A stretch of 64,000 nucleotides of DNA, from positions 4,373,813-4,437,812 of the forward strand of contig OZ025880.1 in the NCBI GenBank assembly GCA_964019415.1, written 5' to 3'. The notes beneath the pieces are model-generated. The model had not been told where the DNA came from. It did no database searches and was given only the letters and a program-made list of their open reading frames with translations. A program made the position numbers and the translations under genes. This DNA is from Ianthella basta. Taxonomy: Eukaryota; Porifera; Demospongiae; Verongiida; Ianthellidae. This document shows positions 43,555 through 57,500 of this stretch, in pieces (positions within the stretch are counted from its first letter, which is position 1; each line of letters begins with the position of its first letter).

Positions 43555-44534
43555 TTTAATTTGACACATCCGTACTGCCAGTTCGAGGCGCTATAATATA
43601 ATTATTCCAGTATAGTGACGGAGACTGCGTGCATGTGTTCCGTTAACTATAGTAGCTATGATTATTCATAGACCCATGGAGCTAGCATTGACATAGTCGT
43701 GTATTCTGAAATCTCACTTAAGACATCAATTAAATTGAAATTTGATAGAATGTCCACATTACTCATTTCTGTTCAAGCTGATAAGCATGCACCTGGTACA
43801 TGTACAAGTGGATTCTCAGTAGTGCCCCTCTCACTTCTTCTGCATATACACTTACTGCACCTTATTTGTCATTCTTTTATCCATTTTTATAATTGTGTAT
43901 GTCTTTTCCTCACAATGCATCCACCACTATACACATACACTATCGATACTCACTATCGATACTCCCTTTCACAATTGAAAAACGCATCAAACAATCAACT
44001 TTATTAATCTGCATCAATTTTATATGTATGTGTGCACACAATATGTAATTATGTCAACAAATTGCATTCATGCTTAAGAGAACATTCCTGCATGAGCTCC
44101 ATACTAAGAAATGTGCAGTTGATGCATGTGATAATCTACATAAGTATGCACTCAAAAGCTATTAGGAGTCTTAGATAGACTAACACAAACAAAACTACTC
44201 GAGTTTCTCTCATCGTATTAAGTTTGTCGCTCTCTCTTCAGCAGTCCTCAGTCTGTAGAGCAATTGCAACTCCATTGCAGTTGTTTATTGTTTCGGCCAT
44301 TTTATATAAAGGCAGGAAGTGGGTCTGGTAGATTTGCCAGGTGTCGATGTCAAAACCCCCGGGAATCGAAGGGCGTGAATTGTTAATGACGCTTTGATAT
44401 TCGCCGACGCTCGCTGTGGGTTAGTTTGGTGTGAATAAAGAGATGGCCAAAGCGTGTCACTGCCGACTGGCTTCGGTAGGTCTCTTATTTACAGCCTTTG
44501 CCAGCCGTGTACGATCGCGTACTAGGGTACACGA

Positions 44535-44540
<6 letters not shown>
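43555..44540. other. Upstream region of receptor copy A
   Basis: No gene called. A plus-strand ATG at 44443 opens MAKACHCRLAS and reaches a donor-like GTAGGT, conserved in copy B at 58853, but no second exon is evident. GGAAGTGGGTCTGG lies at 44322-44335. Confidence 0.4.
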
Positions 44541-44619
<79 letters not shown>

Positions 44620-44634
44620 ATGTGTGTGTGTGTG

Positions 44635-44669
<35 letters not shown>
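44540..44669. repeat. Expanded (TG)n microsatellite in spacer A
   Basis: About 130 bases of TG with rare CATG interruptions. The equivalent site in spacer B (58945-58973) has under 30 bases, so length changed after duplication. Confidence 0.95.
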
Positions 44670-44673
<4 letters not shown>

Positions 44674-45552
44674 AACTGTTGTGCTGTGTCTGTGTTGGTG
44701 TGTCTTTAATGTATATCACGTTTATGCATAGATGTGCTGCTGTGTGCGTGTTTGTGTGTGTGTATACCATGTAACTATAGGACAGCATGCACACTTGCGA
44801 TTGTTTACCCTGTTACTGCAAGGAAGAGGTCTTTACTGTTAAGGCAGTAGACTGAATGTATTTGGCTAACCATATCTAAGTAGGAATTAAACTCTAAGTA
44901 GCTGCCATGATTCCCCTGCTGGAACTGGCCAACAATGGCCAGAGGTGCTAGCTACCCATCTCAGCCATGAGCAAAGTGGGGTGTTCACTGGGACCATTGT
45001 GAGTGTATGAGTATAGTGTATGGTTTCTGCATAAATAGCAACACCAAGTTTAACAAAGAGACATGGCAGTAGATGTACATAACATACAGCAACTTGTGGG
45101 CCAGCTGTAATTGGCCTACATTATACAGGAAGGCTGCAATGTTTTAGCACAATATGTAAGTGTGATTTAGGACCAGGGAGGATGACTGTTTTAGAGAAGT
45201 TGCTGGCTTATACAGCGATGATCTTACAAGAGGTTCCATTGTACCTTCAATTTATATACAGTTGTGCATTACTACACAGTGATTGCCAAGGTACAGTGAT
45301 TCGGACTTGAAGACCAGTCAAAAAAAACTTGAGATAAAGATGGAAATTAACACCTCAATGAATTGTTGCAAACCTCCACCACCACCATTACACACTGCCA
45401 GCTGCAGTATGTGCATCAGTATTGTATATGTGTACTAGTGCTGCAAGTTGGTGGGGATGCACACCTTATGTATAAGCATGCACATGACACTGGCAAGGTT
45501 CACAGTTGTGCCCTTGTACATAATGTACTGTTGCTGCATCCCACTCTAACTT

Positions 45553-46971
45553 GTGCCAATGCTGGTTTGCAGTACCCCCTACAGCTGCCCAAGAAATGTG
45601 ACAAAATGTGAAAATGTGAAAGGAATTGTGACAAGAAATGAGATACTGGAGGAAGCCCTGGGGTTGCAGCTTGTGAGCTGTGCAAACGCTGAGCTTTTGG
45701 GTGCACCAATAGGTGGAGCCCAATCCACAGATAACATCATCCAAGGAAAGGCTGCTAGACTGAGATTCATGGGAAAAAGACTGTGCCCTCTTCAGACTCA
45801 AGATGCTTTGCTTCTCCTCCAGCACTCATTTGCTATTCCTAAAGTTATGTACATCCTACGTTCATCCCCTTGTTTTGCCTCGCCTCAGCTCAGCTCCTTC
45901 GATGGATTGCTGAGGAGCATCCTCAGTGATGTTATCAACACCCGTTTGGACATTGATTCTGCCTGGGCTCAGGCCTCGCTTCCAGTCAGGTTTGGAGGGA
46001 TCGGGATCAGAAGCACAGTTCAGCTTGCACCATCTGCCTTTTTGGCCTCTGCTGCTGGCTGCGCTGAATTGGTCCAGGTGCTTCTCCCTTCCAAGCTGCA
46101 GAGCCTTTCGGATCCATGTATCAAGACGGCCATCGAATCTTGGAGTGAGGGCCATGAGCACCCCCCTCCACTTCCACCAACCTCACACCAACAGAAGGCC
46201 TGGGACACACCAAGGGTGGAGGCCACCTACAGGTTCCTTCTTGATTCTGCCACTGACAGTCAGACCAGAGCTCGTCTCTTGGCTGTCAAGTGTAGGGAGA
46301 CCGGCGCATGGCTCAGTCCTCTCCCAGTGGCCTCCCTTGGTCTTCGATTAGATGATGAGGCAGTCCGCATCGCGGTGGGACTTCGCCTAGGCCTGCCTCT
46401 CTGCCGACCACACCAGTGTGTGCATTGTGGATCCCTAGTTGATGAGCTGGGCACACATGGATTGAGCTGCCAATTCAGCAAGGGCCGGCACCCTCGTCAT
46501 GCAGGTGTCAATGATGTGCTTAAGAGGTCCCTGTATGCGGCGCAAATTCCATCTAACCTGGAGCCCACTGGCCTTTATCGGTGAGATGGGAAGCGCCCAG
46601 ATGGTGCCTTGGTTGTGCCTTGGAAAGGGGGGAAAGCACTAGTCTGGGATGCAACCTGCCCAGATACCCTGGCCCACTCCTACCAACAGATCTCCACTAG
46701 AGAAGCTGGGGCAGTGGCAGCAGAAGCTGAAAGGCGCAAGAAGCTAAAGTATGCGAACCTCGGTTCCAGCTACGTCTTTGCACCTGTGGCAGTAGAGACT
46801 CTAGGTGTGATCGGTCCGGACTCACACACTTTCCTCAGGGATCTGGCAGGTAGGGTTCGAGGAGCCACAAGGGAGCCCTTGGCTCACTGGTACATGCTGC
46901 AGCGTCTGTCGGTAACAGTCCAGCGAGGGAACGCCTTGGCCATCCGGAGCACGGCTGAGCAGGAGTCCTGA
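45553..46971 (+). pseudogene. Non-LTR retroelement C-terminal part with CCHC finger and endonuclease-like motif
   Basis: One frame spans the interval, broken by a single TGA at 46582-46584. The N-terminal portion (ELLGAPIG, RLRFMGKRLCPLQTQDALLL, IPKVMYILRSSPCF) resembles the thumb region after a reverse transcriptase. A CX2CX9HX3C finger (CVHCGSLVDELGTHGLSC) follows, then, past the stop, DGKRPDGALVVPW and LVWDATCPDT, which resemble the RPD...D pattern of restriction-like endonucleases in R2-type LINEs. The RT core itself is missing at the 5' side, as expected of a 5'-truncated copy. Sequence up to about 45589 is shared with spacer B, so the true element starts at about 45590. Assignment by motif, not by alignment. 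Confidence 0.6.
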
Positions 46972-48065
46972 AGAGTTCCCCTGCCTTTGACTTGCTTAGT
47001 AGGGTCAGTAGATTCCTAGATGTAGTCGTTAGTGTTATTTAATGCATTATCTAAATTATTTTAATTCCTGTAACTTATAATCGATTGATCATTATATTTT
47101 ATATTCAATTTTATTATTCATTCAATTATCAATTTAGAAGCATAAATATAATATTCAAATTTATGCACTATTATAAATTTCATTTCTTTTCTTCATACAT
47201 TTAGCATAGTTATATTTTAAGAACTTGGTGACTTGGATTAACTAATGTCTTTTCCCTTCATTAATTGGGGCGAGCCTGAGCGAGCCCCACAGCTAGGAGA
47301 TCAACGGCGATTTTGTCTGTTTGTCCTCGTACGTCTTACCGTATAGTTCTATTTGTGAAACGCATTTGTACTAGTCGCTTTTGGCTTCACGAACATTGTG
47401 GTTGCACTATCGTGCATGTACAAACAATTATACATATCCTACATATTGGACAGTGTACAGTGCACAGTGTACATGTTCACGGACGACGACATGGATCCGG
47501 CCCACGCGGAGCACCTACGGCGGAGGCGAGAGCGGGAGAGAGACAAACGTGCCTCCGAAACACCTAAACGCGCAGAGAAGAACGGCTGAGAGTGCGAAGA
47601 GAACGGGACAGGGCCAGGCGCGCTATCCGAGTGGCCAACGCAACTGCTGATGCGACACAGGCCCGCCTGCAGCAGATAAGTGCTGCCCAGAGGGCACGAC
47701 GCCACGCAGAAAGTGCAGACCAGAGACAGGCCCGACTGCTGCAGATAAGTGCTGCCCAGACCGAACGACGTGCTGCTGAAACTGTTGTAGAGACAGAAGT
47801 ACGATTAGACCGTGACAGAGAAAGGCATAGAGCACAACGTCGCGTGCAGCCGCAACCTTCACTGCTTGAACAGCCTGTGGTTCATCACCAAATGGGTGCC
47901 TTCCATAGACACCTATCTAAACTGAAGGTGGCGCAATGTATCACTTGCTGTGAGGCATGACTGTGCATGTTCTACAGACCACATTATTGCTTTATTCCTT
48001 GCTCAGGCTCGCCCCACTGATGATTATCATCTGCCTAGTATAAACATGCTTTGTGCACTTGTGTG
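45590..48065. mobile_element. Composite insertion specific to spacer A
   Basis: Relative to spacer B, where ACAGCTGCC (59878-59886) continues almost directly into CCCATACTATATCAGAG, spacer A carries about 2.48 kb here. It contains the retroelement fragment, an AT-rich stretch (46972-47266) and the 749-bp inverted-repeat element. Confidence 0.75.
47267..48015 (+). mobile_element. 749-bp element with 15-bp inverted termini and Helitron-like N-terminal ORF
   Basis: GGGGCGAGCCTGAGC at the left and GCTCAGGCTCGCCCC at the right are perfect inverses. Inside, a plus-strand frame (47469-47589, shifting to 47592-47960) encodes arginine-rich repeats of about 25 residues (QARLQQISAAQRARR, QARLLQISAAQTERR) followed by HHQMGAFHRHLSKLKVAQCI. 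From memory of the class, this is the style of N-terminus seen in Helitron-type helicase proteins; the Rep and helicase domains are absent. No clear target duplication. Confidence 0.5.
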
Positions 48066-48531
48066 TATTGTGCCCCATACTATATCAGAGTTTGGACCAG
48101 TGCAGATATATATGTAAGACTTGGTAATATTGCACAGGCCAGAGAGGTATTGTCTAACAACTCTAGGCTCTACAAAAGCCAATATTAGGCAGTTTAACGT
48201 ACAGTTACCATGACAATAAGATATTCTATTATGCATTTCTGATGCATACTGCATTATAGAGTGTACCAGAATTTGTATGTATTACCCATCAACCAAACTT
48301 ACAGATCAAGAAGCAACAAAAATGGCTGTAAGGTGTACATCCACCTACAACTGCAAAATGAATTATATGGTCATTTAGCTAATTCTGCTAGCATGGTGTA
48401 CTATACTTTTAGCATGCATGAGCCCGTGTAAATAGAGTTCAGTTCATCCTAAGGCTATTCACTCCATAACTATGCTAGGAATCACTTAAATTAGTCACCA
48501 TTATCTCAGCTTCAACTGCCATCTTCATTTG

Positions 48532-51500
48532 TCAGTTCTCAGACAGCAGAACATATTCATTGCCCTTGCCACTGGCTTTACTGCTAGCAACTGCAGACTA
48601 CATGGAACCAAAACATATCCAAGATGTGAAAGCTTGATTCAGTAGATTGCTCTTTGTGCATGCATGCAGATATTGCAAGACATACCAACTTGCAATTGCT
48701 TACAAGCATGAACACATGCGAACATTGGTTGAGTAGTAAAGATGTAGTACAGTGTGTATACAGTGAGTGATGAATGAGATTTAAATTTTTGTGTGTCTTG
48801 CATAATTATTTTACTAAGCAGCCCATGCTGTCCAGTTTGTACAATTACAATGTATATACTTTGAAGACAATAATTATTAAGCATAAAATAATTGGTAACT
48901 TACAGTTTGGTACTTCTTGAGTTCCTTCTTCAGAGTCTCATTCTCACTCTGCATCGCAGCAAGTGAGTACCTTTGTAGACTTTCTATGCCGCTGCTCATT
49001 GATGTTGACAGGTCTGAGTCAGTGTTGTCGTTTTGGCTACTTTGGGTGGTTCCACCCTTAATAGCCCTGTAGAACTAAGTGAAAAGAAAATTGATCAACT
49101 GCAGACTTCAAGTTGGTTTGAAATTCTCTCTCTCATCATCACTTGTATGGAATGTAATTAATTATGCATGCTGCATATGTCTCAAAAGAAAATAGAATTC
49201 TTCCTAAATAATCCATTTGAGCTAAGATTTTGAAGCATGTACATGATGTATCTTACATACAGTACACAGCTGTACTTTACATATCACAAACATCACTGAC
49301 TGTACATATTCATGTGTCTTTTGCATCATGCTATGCCAATAAAATAGTACAAACCTTTGGCACAAAGAGAACTAGAAGAAGGAGAGTTGTAGCACACTGT
49401 CGTTCCAGCAACAGTAATATGACTAGTATACGGGCGTCTTCAACAGCACTAACCAAGGCCACTTCAAGTATGACTGTGAAGAGGAAGGCATACGTGGCCA
49501 GGCCAACTTGCTTGGACTCCCTCAGCTCTGGTATGTTAACCTTTCTGTTTTGAAAGGCCAAGACACAACCAATAATGCATAAGACAATCCTGTATCCCAC
49601 CAGGATGCCGAAGCCAATATAGTAGTCATCACGGTCAGTACAAGTGATTTGCTTGACAAATTGCCCCATCTGCAAAGGATGAGAGAACTTATGGTATTGT
49701 AACATTATTAATATAATGGTGTGCATGCCAACCAAACATGCATAATTAGTAGTGTACACATTAAGTTTCTTAGTCTGGCTAAGGCTCTGTATCGTCTTAC
49801 ATATATAAGGTGTCACAAAATTGTAAGTATTATTCTGTGTGTTATTCAAAATCATTGCTATCAAATTGTGCATACTTAACACTGAAGCCATCTGCAGACA
49901 TTGAGACATGTTCCTCACTTTTTTGTAGTGACAAGCCAATCGAGTAGATGGTATTAAGGTGAAGACGCCGAGAAGAATAATGTCCACAATTAGAAATATC
50001 ACAAGGACGAGCAATAGCTTCCAATCCTTTAGAGCCTAAGAAGTAAAAAAGGGTGGGTTGGTTCTCAGGCTAAGCATATATATACTAACCTTATTTCCAA
50101 GCAATAAAGTGCATAACTGTTTAATCAGTAGGATAAAGACAAGCGCAGCAGGAAATCAAGGCATACTCCACAATAATTGAAGGGCTTAGCACATGTGAAG
50201 CAACTTGTCCCATGCATTCCCTAGTTGATCCACACTGACTGTATGGTAAGTTTAAGCTCACTTTCTTTTTCTGGGTTGGGTTGTGGAAGATGTAGTATAC
50301 CCTCCAATTCTTCAGCAGCAGAGGCACAAAGAACAAGGTAGCTCCAATGTTCCATCCCCAACGTCTGATCTGCTCAGTAGCACATGTACGTGGTGAAGTG
50401 CAGATAACTTCAGTGAATTTAATTTGTAGGTTATCTCTTGGGCACATGGCAGAGATGTGTATATGTACATAATTATTATCAGGGGTCATTTGGGGTTGTT
50501 CAATAAGTGTAAACTATTATATATTGTTATCTAATCTCTTTGTGCATTACGCAAATTTAAAAAATGGGAGTGAAATAGATTAATGCTGTAGTTGTGCCCG
50601 CAAAGGACATACAACACAATATTATATTATGACTTGTACTGCAGCTGTATAATTATATAAGAATTATTATGTCTACTCACCTCAGTTAAAACTGTAGCCA
50701 CTTTGAGATCAGTTGTTGGAAAGCCAGTTACTGTCGCAGTTGTAAACCATACAATGCCACCCACTGCTATTACCATATTCAGTCTAGGACTTGTCAACTT
50801 CATTTCTCTGTATAAAGTCATACATGGAAGATCAATATTCATGGTTGTGATTAATATGTAAGTAACACTATGCTTTAGTTATATACTGATGTCATTGAGT
50901 ATATAGTCCACAAACTACTTTTGGAACTTGTCACACTCTGCATTAAGTTATCTGGTAGAACATGGCAAATTTATGTCTGTGGGGCTGCTGGGTCCTTGAA
51001 ACAAGCTAAATACTGTAGAACCAGAGGATAATTATAGGATGTCCGCAGATCATACCTGTCAGAATGAAATGCTGCATGCATGCATGATATGAATCCGATG
51101 TATGCCATTGATTACCTTCTGTTCCAAAGTACAAGCATCATCACTATGCACACAACAGCAAGGACAATTCCCAAAATACAGCAGAAAAGGATAAATCCAA
51201 AGGCTACCCATGGTACAACTCGGATGACTGTATGGGGTGGGCTCGGTACTCCATCTGTAGAAATATAATTATAGAAGGCCTGATTGACACATGTTGTGAA
51301 ATTTACTGAATTTATATCTAAACATATATTTAACTGCTTCCAACTCCAGCACTTTACAAGAAACAGTGCCATCAACATAAGGCTTACTATCATTTTTATG
51401 TATAGAGATCTGTGCATATCTGCCAGATATGACACTTAAGAACAACTTCTTTGCAATGATCACATGACATTCTTTGAGTAGTCATTGAAATCATAACCTT

Positions 51501-54500
51501 AAAATTTCTTTTGATAAAATATATTTTTCCATACTTATCATACACAACTGACATTTGTCTATAAGCAGGATGTATGCATGTGCTGCAGTAGCACAGGTAA
51601 CTGACTTGGAAACATTGTGTTCAAGCTGTGCCCATCCATGAACTGAATACTTGCATTTGGCTTCGAATTCATGGGATCAAGAGTGATTTTGGCTATTGGC
51701 ATTAAAGTTAGTTTGCCACCTGAAGAATTAAAGTGGTTGCGCACAGCAAAGAGGACATGAGGAAGTGCGTGATGAGTTAAACTAATTATATATGTCCTTT
51801 CAACTAACGTTACGACCATACAGCTTACTTGGTGAAAGCTGATACTGGAGTGCTACAAACCGTTCTGCACTTCGAAAAGTGTTGTTAAACTGGATACTTC
51901 CCTGTGCACAGTGGAGGAAGGGAGTAGACATGTAAATAATACTATACAAGTAATAATATTGCTGCATGGCATTACTGTAATACACCAAACCAGCCTGTTA
52001 CACTGATGAGCAAACTAGTTTGGATAATGTGAATAAAGTCCATGCAGGTGAATGTAAACTTAAGCATTAATTTATAAGTATACATACATAATAACTATAT
52101 AAAAGTCCAGCTATAATTGATGGTATAGTAGCAGCACTATACTTACAAACATGCATATATACCACCACACTTGTTACAGCAAAATTTGCTACCACCTCAC
52201 TGTAAGTCCATGCAATGTACAATTTTCCAGTGTACTCTGAATGACATCTTTCAAGGCACGACTTTGTTGGGAAGAGTTCAGAGTAAGGTTCCTATCACTC
52301 AGCATTGGTAGAGATAAATTCAGAACTTCCGCAGTTAGCCACACAGCATCATATATCAGAGGTTCATGTACATTAAGGAATCTTCTGCTCATGTTTTGCA
52401 AGTTATTGTATGCTTCAGCAAACTGAGTGAACAGAGAATAGGAGCAACACACTTACTGATCACACATTGTACAACATGCAATTAAAACTAAATATATGTA
52501 CATCCCCATAACATGCACATAGCTACAGGCCTAGGCACTAATGCACACATTGTACACTTGCATTCATTTACAGTGGAACCCCGCCTTGCGGACACCCCTG
52601 AAAAGCGGACACCTCGATTATGCGGACACTTTCTGAAGTCCCAACAATTGGCCCTATTCTACCTGTATAAACTTCCCTTTGAAATGCGGACACCCTGTTA
52701 TTCCGTATTGTGGACAACGCCCTGTGCACCACCCTATACAACTCTGTATAAAACCTCACCCAATAATCCAGACATTTCGATCAGGTGCTAGAAAATGGCC
52801 ACTCCCTGATTTGCACCGCTACCTCTGACAAGTGACAGGAACAGCACAGAACTTGACGAGTGCCGCAAATCGTCTATACTAAGGGTTTTGAAAGTGTCTT
52901 TAACATGGGAAAGTTCAGCCCGAACAGCTACCCTTCAGAATCGTCTTCAGAAATGGCGCGTGAGTCGAGTACTCGAGCGAACCACCTCTACCTTTGCGAA
53001 ATTCGTCTTATTTTGATACTTTTCATGCATACTAGATGATGGTTTTAATGTATGAGCATATAAGCCGTACCTCTGAAATGCAGACACCCCTATAATCAGG
53101 ACACTTCTCTTGTTCCGAAGGATGTCCGCATTATAGGTGTTCCACTGTATTGCTCTTACTATTACATAATATATACTGTACATCGTTGTGTTACCCTAAA
53201 ACGTTTATCCAAAGTATATTATAGCACATTTTATATGTTTGCACACAGGCTACGTATATACACAACATCCCCATGATGAATAGAGTGCACTCTCACATTC
53301 CGTGTAGTTGGTGCGCTTCCCTTCACTTCACCATCAAACAAGGGTACAATAGTGATGGCCTTGTCCAAGAACTTCTTCACTTCTTCATTGCTGCATTCAG
53401 TTGGAGTATCTAGCTCCCACTCCCACCATGCACCTCCCTCCATCCCATAGAGCACCCACAACTTGTTGGGGTACACTGCACCATGCTTCACAGCCTGCAT
53501 GTGAATGTATAAGCATGCAGTCACACATACAGCAGTGGTAAATGAAACATATGCAGTATATAGCTATAGGAGACAATTTAATATATGCTTCACAGCCTGC
53601 AAACAACCCGACATTCTTGTAATTTACAATCAAAATCAAAATGACAGCAACTAAGTAATAGTTAAAGAGGTGTCTCTGAGGTTAGATAGGTGACCAAGAG
53701 GTGTCTCTGAGATTTAGAGCACGAGGCACGAGGGCGCGAAGCGCCCGAGTGCCGAGTGGTCTAAATCTTCAGAGACACCGATTGGTCAGCATTTAAGTGT
53801 TATAGATCCCAAATGATTGGGTAAGGAGCAGGCAGCGAATCAGTTTACGTACTCGTCCTTGCGTCATCACGCGTCTACCGGAAGTAGTTAGCTACTCCTG
53901 ACAATGGCGGAGAAAACGTCGTGTGATTCGGGTCTAAAGTTAGGTTGTTCATCTCCCAGCGGACGTTTCCTACAGGTCGGCAGTGGATGCGGCGCGTCAG
54001 CTAAGCGTAAGCCAACTCACTGTCAACCACGTCAGCCACAGCGTTTCCCAGAGTCGTGTACGTAGCTACCAAAGCCTGTTTCCCGCGTAGCTTGTAACCA
54101 GCTGCAGTTCCAATTTCTTGGCTCTGGTTCCTAGCCGGATTGTTGCTGTACCCTGTTTATCGACGAAACAAGTAAGCCGGGCGACCTGTGCATCGTATCG
54201 TATGTTATGGCGCCACAATTGTTATCACAGCTGCAGTTCTCTTCAGCTGCAGGGATCTACGGGATTTAGACACCCGGTGTCTAAATGATTTAGATCCCGC
54301 GCGAAATACAAGAGTCTACGAGTTTTAGAAACAGCGCTTAGAACGCCCGTTACCATGGTAATGGGATCTATAAATTAAGAGATATTGTTGTATGGTTGTG
54401 GTTAACATCAAAGGAAAAAAGTGTGCATTGTTTCTTGTAATTGGCACACTTTTTGACCTTTACAACCACAAGTGTGCGTAGGTAAGTAATTGTCACCTAT

Positions 54501-57500
54501 AAGAGCCCCTCTTATCAAAACAATCACATGGAATCAATTTGAGAACTCGACTTGAAAGGGTAGATTCTCCCGAAGCTTCTCCTCGTCGTCTTGGCTGACT
54601 ACCGATGTTTCTCCAGTACCAGCACCGACGGCCGAAGCATTGAGCTTCCTGTAGTTTGCCATCGCAGATGTTTTCCAGCAGGTGGAACTCCGGATCGGCG
54701 AAAACAATAGAAACGGTGCTTCTTCCGTTTCTCGACCCACGCGGTAAAGGTTTTGAGACCCCAAGACGTGAACTACTGCCTCGAGGCTACTGGAGGCATA
54801 TTCGCAGACTGGAAAAGGCTTGGATACGGGTCTCAACCAGTCTCAAAGCCGTAGTCGTCTTTGCCGAAGTCGAAATCCTTCGGTGGCGGATAGTTTTCCT
54901 CGTTTGGGGATCGGTTGGTAGCCATAGTCAAGACTACGGCAGCTGCTGAAAGACGAGCAACAAGCAACGTCCCGCCGGAACTAAGCGCAGAAGGGCGCAT
55001 ACAACAAGTAAGTTATTGTATGGTCAACGATCAGGGGGGGTCGGACAAGGTCCTGGGATTGCGCAATACCAGCACCTCAATAATTGCATTCCTGACATTC
55101 CAATCGCGTATCCATATGTTAGCTAACTGTGCTCCAAGGCCGATTGTGCATACCCTGAGCCATGGCAGGGCCTTGTACTGCATTCGCGCCCCTGGTATGA
55201 CCCGTACGTACGTAGCCAAGGAGCCATACGGTGGATTGGGCTTAATTGTCTGACCGCTTTCATGATTTAGTTTTGCAAGTTATTGCAGCGTTTCCTGAGG
55301 ATTGCCAGCACGCTTAAGCCATTTCTAGCATCCCTGCTATCGAATGTGACAAATCGTGTACAGAACCAAGACGATTGCAAGGACGTGGCTGCCGATTGCA
55401 CTCCCATTGCAGAAGCAGTCAACCTATCAGTCTTGCAGTCCTGAAGTGATCAATGAGGACTCGCTATCAGCTTCTAAGGAGTCACTTCCACAGGAGCACT
55501 TGCTCAGTACTCCAGATTAGGCTTCATCTGCCTCGTAGCCAGCAGCAGCGAACACTCGTACACCGGTGTTGGAAAATGCTCGCAAAACCTACCTAGATGC
55601 TGGGGAAGGGCGGGGAAGGGTCCATTTTCTGATAGCCCTTGTCCAACTGTGTGCTCAGAAGCAAAGAAACAAGCGATGCGACGTGTTTCTCGAAATATGT
55701 CTGCTCTTTGCTAGTATAGGTAAAATACACAGTAAAGAGCAGCCGCGTCGGCCATTTTGCGGACACACGTGACCTTGACCGACCCCCCCTGGTCAACGAT
55801 GCATTGGATCTTTATTGCACTCGCCCTCGGGCGCTTCGCGCCCTCGGGACTCGAGCAATAAATGCGCCAATGCATCGTTGACCCTACATTAACTATTACT
55901 TATGGGATTTTCGTGCAGTTCAAATACCTCTTTCAAATACACATTGTTGCTAACATGCAACAATGCAGCAAGTCAACCGGCTAATCAACGTTCTATGTGT
56001 ATTTTCATAGTTTGCATGTACACAGTAATCATTCTACTCACCTGACAAGCAGTTTCCTTCATTATTCTTGCATGTGCCTCCAGAAAGTACACCGTTTCTG
56101 ATGCATTTATCTGCCAAATGTACAAAGTTGATAGTTCTCTAAGTGAAGCAGATCTGAGATGTGCCCTGATAAATATCGCTCATCATACTGTATATACTTT
56201 GCATTTCGAAGTATTATTATTATTATTGAATGTAAAGCTTACATACAATATGATCTTTGCATGCACAAGAGCCTGACATTGGTAGCTAAAGTAATTATAA
56301 GCCAGACCATTTCCAGCCTCCATTTGCAGGACATCAATATTATGCAAAAGTAAATGATTGGAAGTGGGTCTGGGCTATGTCAGACTATAGACATGTGCAT
56401 ATTGGTTACAGTTGTAACTTGGCAACAGGAGCAGCAGGTTATATAATAGTACACCCAGTTACAAAAAAATACAGCACAAGACTCTTATGTGAATAGAGGA
56501 AAAAAAGAGAGAAAACACATTGTCACGGAGATCAGTTGCCCAGTTACAGCAGTGGTAATTGGGCCTCTGCTCAACAAGCTAACAAATGTAATGACCATCT
56601 GAGTATCCCCAAGTACTATGGCCTGTCCTGTTCATACTATAGTAACAGCTTCTGTGAATTCCCTACTAGAGTCTATATACACAGAAATTCCCTTCCTTAT
56701 TCTTTTGTTCTCTTTCCTTCTCCCTCATATTGTCCCATTCACGTTTCCTTATACTGCATCAATGCACCCCACACTTTCATGGGCAACCCATTCACACATT
56801 CACCTTGTAAACAACCATAGCACAGCCACCAGAGATATATTATCAACTTCCCATAACGTACCAAGCGAGTCTGTACTCCAATTTCTTCACACAAACCAAT
56901 AGCACAGAGTAAATGCACATCTGTCCCCAAAACCTGCCAGGTAAGGTACATACAGTTGCAATGACAGAATTTGCATGGAACAAACTTATTTCTATAATAT
57001 TACATACTCAAAACAGAGTTATGCATAAATTCATGTTTGCTGTAGTATGCTGAAAAGTGAATAGCTATACACTAACCCAATTTGGTACACCCTGCTTTAG
57101 CACGGGGTAGTCTGCGAACTCTTTCACATGTTCCTGAAACCATGTTAACTGCCGAACCCCAATGGCATCCAGGAAGTTGAGTGTTGCCATATGGTTGGAA
57201 CCCAGCGAGGGCATTATATGGAAGGTTGCCTCTTGGCGTGATGGCCTAGGCTGGCTGTAGTCAATCTGTACAGAAAGAAATGAGAAGTCAGTGCATTTCA
57301 TGAAGATGTCAAAAATGCATGCTCCAGGTTTATATAATAAAATATACCTGCAGTGAATAGAGATACTTTGCTAGCTTTGCTACCCCTTCTGTTCTCTCTG
57401 GGCATCCACCTCCAACAATGAAAAGAGATGCTCCTTCGGAACTGTTTGGTTTAGAATCCTGCACTGAGGTGTTGTACAAGTTGAAGAAAGTGAGTGCGTC

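Noticed and set aside
44431-44794. Several overlapping Cys-Val and Thr-His ORFs
   Set aside because: Pure translation of the TG microsatellite.
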